Assembly (NCBI GenBank): GCA_947095585.1
Contig: OX352762.1
Span: 46,376,829-46,440,828, forward strand
DNA from: Nephrocerus scutellatus
Lineage: Eukaryota > Arthropoda > Insecta > Diptera > Pipunculidae
DNA: 64,000 bases
Direction of reading: 5' to 3'
Positions 49,735-61,020 of the stretch are shown piece by piece. The translations under genes were made by a program, and so were the position numbers. The stretch's first letter is position 1; the number at the start of each line of letters is the position of its first letter. The notes under the pieces are model-generated. The model searched no databases and had not been told where the DNA came from. It worked only from the letters and a program-made list of their open reading frames with translations.

Positions 49735-50700
49735 GAAGGGCAGCCGTGTTGACTCGAATCTGATTTGCGGAAGCTGTCTTTCTTGATGATGCAATCCATG
49801 CTCGAAACACTACACCAACAAGATAGTGGTCCGAGGTGACGTTGGCACCTCGGTACCTGGTTCGGGTTGTGGCGGGGGTTTATCAGCACGTGGTCTATCT
49901 GGTTGCGAGTGGTTCCATTAGGAAATACCCAGGTGGCTTTGTGGATATTTTTACGCGCAAGCCTTGTATTCGCAACGACCAAATTATTGCTTGCTGCAAT
50001 CTCTATGACTCGTTGTCCATTGTCATAGTGTTCTCGTGTAAGCTATGGGTGCCAATGTACAGCCTAAATACTGGGTCCCTACCTATTTTGGCATTCATAT
50101 CCCCCAGAATGATGCTAACGTCATACTGAGGACAGGCACGGTGTTCCCGTTCGACTGAATCAAAGAATTTTCATCATCTGGGGAATCCTGCTGGGGAAGA
50201 TGCGTGAACGTTTATGAGGCTTATGTTTTTAAATCTGCCCCGCACACGAAAGGTGCATAGCCGTTCATTTACAGCTTTAAAGCCGATAAAGATGGGTTTT
50301 ATTCTTTTGCTGACTAGAAACCCCACCCCGAGCACATGATGTCTTGCATGACAACTGTAACTTATGACATATTCTAATTTTTGTAAGATCCATCCACCGC
50401 ATCTTCTGAGTTGCTGTTATGTCAGCATTATATTTGTGAACATCGTATCGGCTAGCTGCTGTGCACTACTTTAACGCTCGACGACAAGCTGATCGGAGAT
50501 CGGACTTTCCCTACTTTATCATTTATGTTTTGGAGTAGAATGGTGACGAGCTCTGTCGCAGGCAATTTATTTTTCAACGTAAAGACCAACTTTTCTTGAG
50601 TAGAACTCGTCAAAATTTTCACCTGGCATCTGTATCTTATCCACGATCGCCCTGAGCAAGTCATGGTCGGAACTAGCTGTCCTAAATTGATGGACAGTCA
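49735..50700 (-). pseudogene. RTE-like LINE endonuclease fragment
   Basis: The minus strand reads, with shifts, FRVRGRFKNISLINVHAS, YDVSIILGDMNAKIGRDP, GTHSLHENT and VANTRLARKNIHKATW followed by FPNGTTRNQIDHVLI. GDMNAKIG and the NQIDHVLI block are endonuclease motifs of RTE-like LINEs. Frames 49731-49982 and the complement of 49836-50129 carry the clearest parts. No reverse transcriptase is attached. It could belong to the same family as LINE G. Confidence 0.72.
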
Positions 50701-51146
50701 TAATAGTTCTGTTCAAGTCATAATAGTTTGAGAACAACGTCACAATACTCCTACATCAATTGACAGCACAATTTTTCATAAAAATTATACTAATTTCCCT
50801 TGTCACTCACTCACATAGGCACCATTGTGATGCTATAACTGTGATAAAAAATCATCAGTATACTAATTCAGTGGTTCAAAAACTTTTAACAGAGCCAAAA
50901 GACAGCACAGCAAAGACGTGATTCTCAAATCATAAATTTTCCTTCAGTGAAAAACGTGTTTATTCGCTTAATGTGCTGCTGCGCACTCGTTATATAATAT
51001 TTCCGTCCGGGCAGAATGAATTTTATTGTTGTGTTACATTTAGCGCGGTAAGCCCAATACTAGTGTATATAGTTGTATAGTGTATACAATATACAACAAA
51101 GTACGCTCTAGATTCTCGCAACTACACTTGCTCTTACTTTTTTTTA
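50701..51146. other. No recognised feature
   Basis: AT-rich sequence between the endonuclease fragment and the inverted-repeat element. No gene or repeat boundary seen. Confidence 0.5.
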
Positions 51147-52710
51147 AATTCTCTATATTAACTTCACTTGCCCGTGGGTCGTCGGTCGTCGGTCGGTCGT
51201 CGGTCGTCTGTCGTGGATTCTTGAGATCAATTTTTAACCCACTTCCCATGGCCCGATTTTATTGAAATTTTGCACACATGTGTATTTCCGGAGACAACAC
51301 TTTCTATTACATTTTGAGGCCCCTCGGGCTGCGGGGTCGGGGGGCTCCCAAACAAAAATTTTAAAAAATTTACCCGATTTTCTTCAAATTTTACACACAT
51401 GTGTATACCCAATAAACAATACTTTTTCGAAAATTTGGTAGTGATCGGGTCCCGGGTTCGGCCGCAAGGCCCTTATACATTTTTTAAATATCTGTACTGG
51501 CATCAGATATTCGTCGCCCTTTATGGACTGTGTGCGGTGTGTGTTTCTTATTTGCTCAGAGTATGAGCGTGCTCTAAGTGCTCAGAATAAAATGATCTGA
51601 GCTTTTTCAATTTTAACATCTGATGTCAAATGTTTGTTTCGATGATTTTCTCCTACAATAAAAAAAATGGCCCAGGATCGAGGGGCTCCCATATCAATTT
51701 CTGCGATTAGAGAATTTAGATGAAAAATTTTAATTTTTATGGGTTGTTTTTTTACTTTGGCGTCCGTTTACCATCTCCACACAAGTAATCTAAACATATC
51801 TGTCATAATTATAAGTCTCTTCTCCTTCCATCCTCCAGTTTCCTGAACAGGTAATGTTACTTACCCGATATGTGTACAAATTTTTATTTTGAAGATATAC
51901 TCCGAGACTTTTATCCAGAGTTGCAATCTCAAATTTTAGTGGGAGATTAGGAATGCTTTCTCCGCTGTAAAAAGATAAGAATAACTTTAAAAATATCTAT
52001 ACTTCAAATTTTTCATAAAATATATATAATTCCACTCTTATTCTGACATTAAAATCAAAACTAAAGATACTCAAATTTAATTAACTATAATTTGCAATGA
52101 TAATCCAATTCTACACGAGTTACATACCCCACACAGGCCCTTCACCCAACACAAGGTCAACTAGACTCATAAGACGAATAAAGATCCGGCCTATTACAAC
52201 ACACATAATAAGTAAAAAATGTTAATTAAGCAAAATCGGAAAATAATAAATTGTCAATTAAGTAGATTTGTAAAACCAAAAGCAATGATAATCTAGCAAA
52301 ATCATAAAATAAAAAAACATTCCTTAAAAATTAAAAACCAAAAGTACCTATACTGAATCACACTATAAATGCTGAAATACAAAAACACATACGAAGCACT
52401 GCAACGCAACAACAAAACAACCCTATTTGTAAAGCAAGCAGCGCTGCCCACAGCTCACAACGAACGAACACAGTCGTTATAGTATTAAATGATCTGATGC
52501 CGGGGAAAAATATTTGTATGGGATCCCCCGACCTCGCGGCCCGATTACACTAATATTTTAATGAACAGTATTGTCACCGGAAATATACATGTGTGCAAAA
52601 TTTCAATAAAATCGGGCTTTTGGAAGTGTGTTAAAAATTGTGTTAAACATTTATCGCAAGATTCTGCCCACCAGCCAGCCACGGGCACGCGAAGTTAATA
52701 TAGAGAATTC
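51147..52710. mobile_element. Element with long terminal inverted repeats and internal subrepeats (family F, copy 1)
   Basis: Left end AAATTCTCTATATTAACTTC and right end GAAGTTAATATAGAGAATT are reverse complements. The similarity continues inward through a CGT/CCAG-rich block, a GGAAATATACATGTGTGCAA block and ATCGGGCC-like blocks to a GATCTGATGCC motif (51500 and 52490). The central 1 kb has no long open frame. Foldback-like or MITE-like structure; class unknown. Confidence 0.62.
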
Positions 52711-53345
52711 AAGCCAAATATTTTAATTTTTCAAAAAACAGAATCAATCAGTCTGTAATAAAGTTGCTCTCAACAGAATCAGTTTTTTTTCTTCAAACTC
52801 CACGATGTAATTGACGCAGTCTTCGGTTCAGTGACGGCTTTTTTGTCTTTGAAGATTAGCAAAAAAAAACCCATAAAAATTAAAATTTTTCTTGTAAATT
52901 CTTTAATCTGGGATACACAAACACACACACACTACGTGCTCGTTTTGTGGCAAAATCATCCACCAAATAAAACGCAGCGGCAGCGAACAGCGCAGCACAC
53001 AAAGCACAGAGCTCAGACTTTGCCGTGATCTGATGCGATATAGCGATATTTAAAAAATGTATATGGGTTCCCCAGGGGGAATTTTGTACAAAAAGTGTTT
53101 TCCATCGAAGACACACATGTGTACAAAATTTAAAGAAAATCGGGTAAATTTTGTAAAATATTTGTATGGGAGCCGCAGCCCGATCTCTCTGAAATTTTAA
53201 TAAAAAGTATTGTCACCGGAAATATACATGTGTGCAAAATTTCAATAAAATCGGGCCATGGGAAGTGGGCTAAAAATTGATCAGAAAATCTGACCAGCCA
53301 GCCAGCCAGCCAGTCAGCCACGTGCACGCGAAGTTAATATAGATA
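52711..53345 (+). mobile_element. Family F, partial copy 2
   Basis: Contains the internal segment AACCCATAAAAATTAAAATT (inverted match to about 51730), GATCTGATGC at 53029, the TTTTCCATCGAAGACACAC and GGAAATATACATGTGTGCAA blocks, a CCAG repeat, and the terminal CACGCGAAGTTAATATAGA. Confidence 0.62.
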
Positions 53346-53449
53346 AGTTAAAAACGAAGTGTACGGCGGCTTACTGGACATCTTGAAGAAAAGTTAAAAT
53401 TTAAAGTTTAAAAGAAAATTCTTTGTCGTGACAAATTATCGAAGGATTT
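53346..53449. other. Short spacer without recognised feature
   Basis: About 100 bases between family F copy 2 and the gypsy-like gag fragment. Confidence 0.4.
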
Positions 53450-53780
53450 CAAACTAATTAAGTCAGTGTCGACGTTTTAAGGACATTAGTGATGGGAACA
53501 AACCAACGGATTTTAATTCCTTATCACTTACAAGAACCTGAAGAAAGAGCAGATGAAGTAACTACATATATTAGTTACTAAATTAAAACATAAGACATTA
53601 ATTACTATATAAATAGAATTAATCAATTTAATTATGTTCCTGAACTCAACTATAAATCAATCAACTTGGACATCAAATTTATTGGAATAAAAGTCTCCAT
53701 TTGTAAATTTTAATGATAATTACGATCGAGTTATCAGGAAATTGAAAGAATTTTTTGCTTATAACGATCACGTCTCATTG
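53450..53780 (+). pseudogene. gag: gypsy-like gag fragment (short copy)
   Basis: AATTAAGTCAGTGTCGACGT begins a stretch that matches 56617-56850 and then, after an internal deletion, about 57237-57275. It translates in pieces to EERADEVTTYIS, NRINQFNYVPEL and YKSINWTSNL, residues of an errantiviral gypsy-like Gag. Confidence 0.6.
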
Positions 53781-53926
53781 AATTGTGAATAAGGTCACAA
53801 AATTGGGTTTTGCCAGTTCTTTCCCAGAAGAGTAATATACCAAATCTCGAGGGACCTAGTAATAAGTGGTTTAAATCCAGCTTGTAGCATTCAAAAATGG
53901 TTTACCTTAAATGTTGTGTCTTGGCC

Positions 53927-54590
53927 CGCTATGGCCGAACAACTGCAGAGGAAAAATTATTATGGGCCCCCACGACCGCGGCCACCAAAATTTTTGCAAA
54001 AAGTGTTGTCCATCGGAGATACACACGTACATAAAATTTGAAGAAAATCGGGTTAATTTTTTTAAAAAAATTTTGGGGCCCCAAGACCCCGAGCCCGGGG
54101 TCTCCAAATTTTTACAAAAAGTGTTATCCATCGGAGATACACATGTGTATTAAATTTGAAAAAAATCGGGTTATTTTTTTTAAAAAAATGATCTCCAAAA
54201 TTTTTACAAAAAGTTTTTTCCATCGGAGATACACATGTGTATTAATATTGAAGAAAATCGAGTTAATTTTTTAAAAAAATTTTATTGGGCCCCACTAACC
54301 CGGGGCCCGGGGTCTCCAAAATTTTTACAAAGAGTGTTTTCCATCGGAGATACACATTTGTATAAAATTTAAAAAAAAATCTGGCAAATTTTGTATAATA
54401 TTTGTATGGTAGCCCCAAGACCCTGAGGTCCGAGGGGCCTCAAATTTTAATAGAAAGTATTGTATTGTATTGGAAATATACATGTGTGCAAGACTTCAAT
54501 AAAATCGGGCCTTGGGAAGTGGGTAAAAATTGTTCAGAAAATCTGACCAGCCAGCCAGCCACGTGCACGCGAAGTTAATATAGAGAATTT
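53927..54590 (+). repeat. Family F, partial copy 3 with tandem 110-125-bp subrepeats
   Basis: The block AAAAAGTGTTxTCCATCGGAG ... AAATCGGGTTAATTTTTT followed by a GGGGCCC...GACCC...GGGGTCTCC segment recurs about four times (starts near 53995, 54115, 54205, 54330). It ends with the CCAG repeat and CACGCGAAGTTAATATAGAG. Confidence 0.75.
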
Positions 54591-54603
54591 AAAAGGAGAG
54601 AAT

Positions 54604-55390
54604 TTATTCCTTGACTGAGCCCATTGGACAGCTTACCCTCTCCATAGAGCCGGTGCCCACAGTGACGCCAATTTTATTCAATTCTTGGCACTGTTGTACG
54701 AGTTTCGAGTTTATGATGGTCGCATGAATTGCCCTTATGGCAGATTGACTATCAACACATATGCAAACCCTTCCGGTTTGTGCGTTACTGAGTCTTAGTG
54801 CCCTGCAGGCCTCCCTAATTGCTAGGATATCTGCCTGAAAGATACTAGTTGAATCGGGTAGCTTGTATGACCTTGACAGATTTAGATTACCCGAGAAGAA
54901 ACCAACACCGACTCCATCCTTCATCTTGAATCCGTCAGTGAATATTGTTTCGTCAAATTGGCTCGTTACTGCCCCATCCTTCCAGTTTCCCCTGGTAGGA
55001 AACTCGACGCCGACCGACCGACGAATGAGGAGTTAAAGCTTAGTTTAGGGATGAAGTAGTCAGTAAATAATGGTATCATGCCTTCAGCCGTTGTCTGCGG
55101 TATATTACCGTCCCCGTATGGTCTAATAACAAACCGCCCAGATTCTCTGAGTCGTACTGCACTGCAGGAGGTAATAGTTGCAGGTAATGGGCCTCGGTCT
55201 GCTTTGAGCCTTCCGACTGCTGCTGAGCTTAGTGGCGTTATACTTTTTCTTCATGTCTGGCACCAAACCAGCGATCCATTGGCAAGAATTTACCGTACAA
55301 CAGCTGTATACAGCCAGAGATCCATCTTTGGCTGAAGACCCCATTTCCTGTCACGGACGCTTTCTTAGCCCAGTTCTCTAGAGAACAGGA
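54604..55390 (-). pseudogene. I-like LINE RNase H and preceding ORF2 region (copy 1)
   Basis: The frame 54604-54924 reads KDGVGVGFFSGNL, FQADILAIREACRAL and CVDSQSAIRAIHAT, the RNase H fold found at the C-terminus of I-type and related LINE ORF2. Upstream in shifted frames, FVIRPYGDGNIPQTTAEGMI and FTDYFIPKLSF are the spacer before it. Compared with copy 2 the frame is cut near 54930, and an 11-base insertion sits at about 55010. Confidence 0.8.
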
Positions 55391-56616
55391 CTTACGTGGA
55401 TTATCACAACCCCCAAGAACCAGATCCTTATTATCAAAATTTAGATGAATTAGATCAAAACCCACTATATACATTCGATGAGTTAGACAAATTAAATTTG
55501 GCCCAATCAGCCATTCAAAATCGACAAGATACCAAGATATCAACAAACACGGTTCACCCTCCCATATATTGAAATTCCATGACCTTTCGGAAGTCACTCA
55601 AAGTTTTTAAAAGACACAGGAGCTTTCGCCTCTTTCACGAGCCACGATTTGACCCATACAACAGATCACTTTACTTGCGAACCAATCTCCATTACCACTA
55701 TACTATTTTACTAATTGAATAAACAAATTGCATAATCCATTTTGTCTTAATTCTATGAAGCTTACAATTATTCTTCTTGTTTAAATTCTACAACTACTTT
55801 GAAGGACTACTAGGACTTGACTTGACTCGTTAACGTTGACTCGCTAACAAAACTTGGAGCTAAACTAGACCTTTCTAACAATACACTTATTACAAAAAAT
55901 TCCACCATTCCATTTAACTTTATACCTAATTTTACCTCCGGCAAATGTATTATCTCTCCAAATTCGAAACAAATTATAAAAGTTCCCACTGACATTCGTG
56001 ATGGAGATGTTTTTCTTAGAACAACTAAAATTTAATTGAAAAGTAACCATCCAAAAATATTCCTAATAGAACAGCCTCTCAAGACATAACTCAATAATTT
56101 TCCTGAATTCATAAAAAATTTTAATTTCCAAGACTTGAAAAAATTCAGTAATTAAAAAAAATTATGAACCTAATTCGTTCGTCCAGATAGTAGATATGAC
56201 GACATATTTTTCACACCGTTTTTCGTTCCGAACCATACAAAGTCATATAGATAACCTTAAGTTCACAAACAGAAAGTAAGGAAACAAATAAATGATATGT
56301 TAGAACAGGGAATTATTCGTCCTAGCTAGACGCCGTGAAGCTCTCTTGTTTGGATAGTTCCCCAAAAAAAGACGATAGCGGTAGAAAGAAATGGCGACTT
56401 GTAATTGATTACAGAAATCTAAAGGAGAAAATAATTTCTGACCGTTATCGCTAACATAACATAAACGATATCTTACACAAGCTTGGAAATGCTTATATTT
56501 CACCACTTTAGATTTGGCCAGCGGATCCATCAAATAGAGATGCACCCGACAGTTATACACAAAACAGCTATTGCAATAGAAGGAGGTCACTATGAGTATA
56601 TGAGAATGCCATTTGC
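55391..56616 (+). pseudogene. pol: gypsy-like pol: protease and reverse transcriptase N-half (copy 1)
   Basis: Plus-strand reading with many stops: NLDELDQNPLYTFDELDKLN, FLKDTGAFASF (protease active site), TDIRDGDVFLRT, MLEQGIIRPS, WRLVIDYRNLKEKI, LDLASGFHQIEMHP and HYEYMRMPF. These are in order and typical of gypsy-group errantiviruses. The sequence breaks exactly after MRMPF and jumps to gag, losing the catalytic YLDD half. Confidence 0.75.
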
Positions 56617-57236
56617 CTAATTAAGTCAGTGTCGACGTTGTATGGACATTAGTGATGCAAGCAAACCAACGGATTTTAATCCCTAATCACTTACAAGAAC
56701 CTTAAAAAAGAGCACATTAAGTAACTATATTAGTTACTAAATGAAAACACAAGACATTAATTATAGAAATAGAATTAATCAATTTAATTATGTTCCTGAA
56801 ATCAACTATAAATCAATCAACTGGGACATCAAATTATTTGGAAACAAAACAGTGGAAGAATTCTAAGCAAATAGTTGAAATACAATCTACAATTTTAAAC
56901 AACATTCTTATCCATGAACAAGGTAAGAAAGTAATCAAAGCAAAACCAAGTCTATATGCTGATGTGCGCCTCAACGTATTTCTAACCGGCCTGAAAGAAC
57001 CCATTGGTTCAAACATATAAACACCACCGCATTATCACATTTGCTTTGCTTCCCCCCGTGATAGAGTTCTTACATATTAACACAGCAAGAACTAAATTAA
57101 TTTTTTTAAACAACGAAACACATCTAAAAAATAATAATAGAGTAAAAAATAATTTTGTTAATATAAATTTTTTTGTACCATTAAATAGCCTTTTGTTTCG
57201 AAACAATCCATGCAACTTTTCTTAACGATGTTGAAT
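56617..57236 (+). pseudogene. gag: gypsy-like gag fragment lying downstream of pol (copy 1)
   Basis: INRINQFNYVPEINYKSINW, EFxANS and then LYADVRLNVFLTGLKEPIGS, a Gag block of the gypsy group. It is out of normal order, since Gag should precede protease. Confidence 0.65.
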
Positions 57237-58110
57237 AAAATGATAATTACGATCGATTTATCAGGAAATTGAAGAAACTAACATTAAAGACGCGACAAGC
57301 ACGGTACCAGGAACAACAAGAGCTACAGTACATTCAGCAAACGAAAACCTCAACGGCAAAATACCAATTTCCGAAAGACCCTTAAACGAATTTTCCTTGC
57401 AACTCATCCTCGCGTATGCAGACAAACAATCAGTTACAACGTTAAAAATTTCCTTTTGATACAAACAAAGACGATTTATACTAGTGCAGAATTCACAGAA
57501 AACATAGTTATTGTTATCTTTAAAAAATTCTTACCTCCCAACCAACTTTCTGAAATTTTTACAGACGACGATACTAATACAATCTGTTTACTTTAAATAT
57601 TTTTCCAATAATAAACCTTTTAAACTTTTAAGATATACAGAAATATTGATTAACGCAAAGCCAAACGATTAACAAGACAGGCTCATAAACGAAAAACAAT
57701 CACAGAGGGATCAACAAAACTCTGCTACATCCTAAGAGAACCTATTATTTTTCATGTATAAAAAGAAAACAAAAATAATGCAAACCATAAGCAATTGTGA
57801 CAAATGCCACGATCTTCACGATCATTGATAAATTCTCGAAGTTTAATTTCGCATATACACTTCCCTCACGTACCAGTATTGGAATTCTAAAATCAATCAA
57901 ACAATATATTAGCCTAAACGGCATCCCAAGAAAACGAATTTGCGATCAAGGTGCCAAATTTACAGGCAACGTTTTTAAGTCTTTTGTAGACTGTATATAA
58001 TATAGACTGACACACTACTTCATTCCAACAAACTTCCAGCAATTACCCTGTTGAACAACAACACTCAACTTTAACAAAATTATACAGAATAATATTATAG
58101 AGAATTATAC
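57237..58110 (+). pseudogene. pol: gypsy-like RNase H/integrase region (copy 1)
   Basis: ATSTVPGTTRATVHSANENL and the spacer to integrase, then the frame 57797-58000: TIFTIIDKFSKFNFAYTLPS and RICDQGAKFTGNVF, the integrase core. The second catalytic Asp lies in the sequence CDQGAKF. A 62-base deletion removes the end of the zinc finger, which is present in copy 2. Confidence 0.72.
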
Positions 58111-58729
58111 AGAATTTGGGAATCTGCATTGCGATTGATCGGGAAACTACTGACTGCTCAAAACTTGATTTGAGCCAGTAGCGCAAAAATCAACTTCGTG
58201 ATGTAGTGCTTGCTCTACCTCTTAGTGGTGGTCCCCGGGCAAATATGTGTATAAATCCTTATATATGTAGGCTAAAATTGCAAGTGCGAACGGTCTAGCG
58301 TTTCTAGTCTAGGTAACGTGGGTTAGCACCCAGCAGTACCGAAAAATGCCCGCTACTGAAACTGACAGGATTCGATACCGCTACGCCTCGGATAAGTAAT
58401 GATCGAATAATGACGACTTTTGGCTATTGTACCCGGGCTAAGATTGGTTTCTGAAATGTGAGGACGCTCCTTGACTCAGGGAGTGAAGGACCTCAAAATG
58501 CCAGATTTCTTCAACTGAAACGTGAGTTTCTTTGATATAATTTAAACATACTGGAAGTGAGTGAAGTAAGATGGTTCGACGCGGGAGAATACCAATCCCC
58601 AACGTGTAACACTGTTTTAATCTACGCAGGTAAACTCTCCGGCAGTCCCGATCGATCATACAGTGTTACGGCCCAACAAATCCCTCGACTAAGGATGAAA
58701 AGGACAACTTCTAAAATCAGCTAAGCGCT

Positions 58730-59280
58730 GTATTCAACGCAACGCCGAACGGAGATATCGTCATCGTGTTAGGGGACTTGAATGCCAAGGTAGGCAACGA
58801 CAATGAAGGACTCAGACATGTGAGTGGGAAGCACGGCCTCGGCGAACGAAATGACAATGGTGAAATATTGGTTGATTTCTACAACACCAACCACCTTGTC
58901 ATAGGAGGCACCATGTTTGAGCATAAGACCTGCCACAAAGTCAGTTGGGTGTCAACTGACAGGCAGTCATCATCCAACCAAATCAACCATGTGGCGATCA
59001 GCCAACGTTTTAGGAGCTGTCTTTTAGACGTCCGAAACAGATGAGGAGCCGACACGGGTATGGTACGGGATCATCACCTTATGGTAGCTACTGTCCAGTT
59101 ACGTACTGCATCAGTTCAAAGAATCCGCAATATTATCCTAATGCCTAGGTATAACATCGACCGGCTAAAGAACCCCTTAGTACGCCAACAATCCAGCAGC
59201 AGCGAGGATCGAGCTAGAGTCCCTCTATCGAAGCAAAATGAGAGAAGTGCAGCGAAGTGTAAGACGTGACAAACGTAATT
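58730..59280 (+). pseudogene. RTE-like LINE endonuclease
   Basis: The frame 58766-59044 holds IVMLGDLNAKVGNDNEG (GDLNAKVG catalytic block), RHVSGKHGLGERNDNGEIL, FYNTNHLVIGGTMFEH and SNQINHVAIS. The next frame 59060-59269 has the terminal DHHLMVATVQLRT (SDHHL-type catalytic His block). Normal ORF2 continues directly into the linker; here stops at 59042 and 59267 interrupt it. Confidence 0.82.
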
Positions 59281-60200
59281 ATATTAACAACCTGGCCTCA
59301 GAAGCAGAGGAAGCAGCGAGCAGGTGCGATAGCAGAACCGTTTACAGAATCACCAAAGAGCTGACAGGTGGTCACCGCTCTAGTCAACTCCGGTGAAAGG
59401 CCTAGAGGGTGCCGTACTCGTTTCAGATGAGGATCAGCTCAAGCGATGGAAGGAGCATTTCTATACGGTCCTTAACCGTTTATTCGCCAACGATATGCAC
59501 CCAAAACAAACGGAGCGGCCGGAAGTAATAATTTCCCGAATTCGCACCTCAATTCCCAACGCACTAAAGAACAACAAGTCGGTAGGACTAGCTGGTATAC
59601 CCGCAGAGCTTCTGCGTGTAGCCCCAACGACATCAGCAGAGCTTTTATATCCTCTTGTAGAGAGAGCTTGTGAGACAGAAAGTTTTCGAGACGGAAGAAG
59701 GTTATGATTGTCAAGCTCCCTAAAAAAGGTAGCATTATAGAGTGCGAAAACTGGAGAGGTATTTGCGTTCTTCCTGCAGTTGCAACGGTAATAGCCAGAG
59801 TAGTACTTGAGCGAAAAAAAAACATTTGGGAGATATACTCGATGCCGAACAAGCAGGTTTTCGCACTGGATCCTCCTGTGTAGACCACATCAACACCCAG
59901 CGGATCATTTTTGAACAATGCGTTGAATTCCGGTCACCACTGCACATGCTGTTCATCGATTTTGAGAAGGCGTTTGACAGTGTCAACAGACAGTTTATCT
60001 GACTCGCCTTGCGCAAGAGAGGTATACCCGATAAACTAATAGCTATTATTAAAGCAACCTACCGTGGCTCAAAATGTAATGTGCTGCATAGAGGAAAGCT
60101 TTTAGAGGAATTCGAATCCTAAGTGGGGTACGACAAGGTTGCTTTCTATCGCCGATATTCTTTTTGTTGGTGATTAGCGATGTGCTTCGCGAAGCTTTAT
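59281..60200 (+). pseudogene. RTE-like LINE linker and reverse transcriptase N-half
   Basis: The frame 59393-59707 reads SDEDQLKRWKEHFYTVLNRL and NNKSVGLAGIPAELLRVAP (normally K-A-x-G-x-D-x-I-P-A-E, so the Asp position is Ala). Later frames give MIVKLPKKGSIIECENWRGI, LFIDFEKAFDSVNRQFI and GVRQGCFLSPIFFLLVISDV. The catalytic YADD block is beyond the truncation at 60200. Confidence 0.78.
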
Positions 60201-60246
60201 GCCACGTGCACGCGAAGTTAATATAGAGAATTTAAAAGGAGAGAAT

Positions 60247-61020
60247 TTATTCCTTGACTGAGCCCATTGGACAGCTTACCCTCTCCATAGAGCCGGTGCC
60301 CACAGTGACGCCAATTTTATTCAATTCTTGGCACTGTTGTACGAGTTTCGAGTTTATGATGGTCGCATGAATTGCCCTTATGGCAGATTGACTATCAACA
60401 CATATGCAAACCCTTCCGGTTTGTGCGTTACTGAGTCTTAGTGCCCTGCAGGCCTCCCTAATTGCTAGGATATCTGCCTGAAAGATACTAGTTGAATCGG
60501 GTAGCTTGTATGACCATGACAGATTTAGATTACCCGAGAAGAAACCAACACCGACTCCATCCTTCATCTTGAATCCGTCAGTGAATATTGTTGCGTCAAA
60601 TTGGCTCGTTACTGCCCCATCCTTCCAGTTTCCCCTGATAGGAAACTCGACGCTGAATGAGGAGTTAAAGCTTAGTTTAGGGATGAAGTAGTCAGTAAAT
60701 GATGGTATCATGCCTTCAGCCGTTGTCTGCGGTATATTACCGTCCCCGTATGGTCTAATAACAAACTGCCCAGATTCTCTGAGTCGTACTGCACTGCAGG
60801 AGGTAATAGGTGCAGGTAATGGGCCTCGGTCTGCTTTGAGCCTTCCGACTGCTGCTGAGCTTAGTGGCGTTATACTTTTTTTTCATGTCTGGCACCAAAC
60901 CAGCGATCCATCGGCAAGAATTTACCGTACAACAGCTGTATACAGCCAGAGATCCATCTTTGGCTGAAGACCCCATTTCCTGTCACGGACGCTTTCTTAG
61001 CCCAGTTCTCTAGAGAACAG
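60247..61020 (-). pseudogene. I-like LINE RNase H and preceding ORF2 region (copy 2)
   Basis: The frame 60247-60711 is longer than in copy 1: MIPSFTDYFIPKLSFNSSFS, ATIFTDGFKMKDGVGVGFFS (FTDGF catalytic Asp), FQADILAIREA (catalytic Glu) and CVDSQSAIRAI (catalytic Asp). All three acidic residues of RNase H are visible. The C-terminus is cut at CPMGSVKE near 60247. Confidence 0.82.

Larger units (their letters stand above)
54558..58265 (+). repeat. 3.7-kb direct duplication, copy 1
   Basis: Matches 60201-63962 from GCCACGTGCACGCG to CCTTATATA. Differences include an extra 11 bases at about 55010-55020, a 62-base gap at 57807 relative to copy 2, and several indels of 10-15 bases. The unit covers the I-like LINE piece, the scrambled gypsy-like piece and the start of the RTE-like LINE. 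Confidence 0.93.
58111..60200 (+). mobile_element. RTE-like LINE fragment between the two duplication copies
   Basis: Plus-strand non-LTR element with endonuclease and reverse transcriptase N-half. It is truncated at 60200, where the next duplication copy starts with GCCACGTG. Its first 150 bases are inside the duplicated unit. Confidence 0.72.

Noticed and set aside
55238..55597. Minus-strand 119-codon frame (also 60870-61229)
   Set aside because: Runs across the junction of the I-like LINE and the plus-strand gypsy-like pol; the upstream half is antisense of LDELDQNPLYTFDELDKL.
57261..57464. Minus-strand frame present in both duplication copies (also 62869-63072)
   Set aside because: Antisense of the plus-strand integrase-proximal gypsy-like sequence; conservation between copies is due to the duplication.
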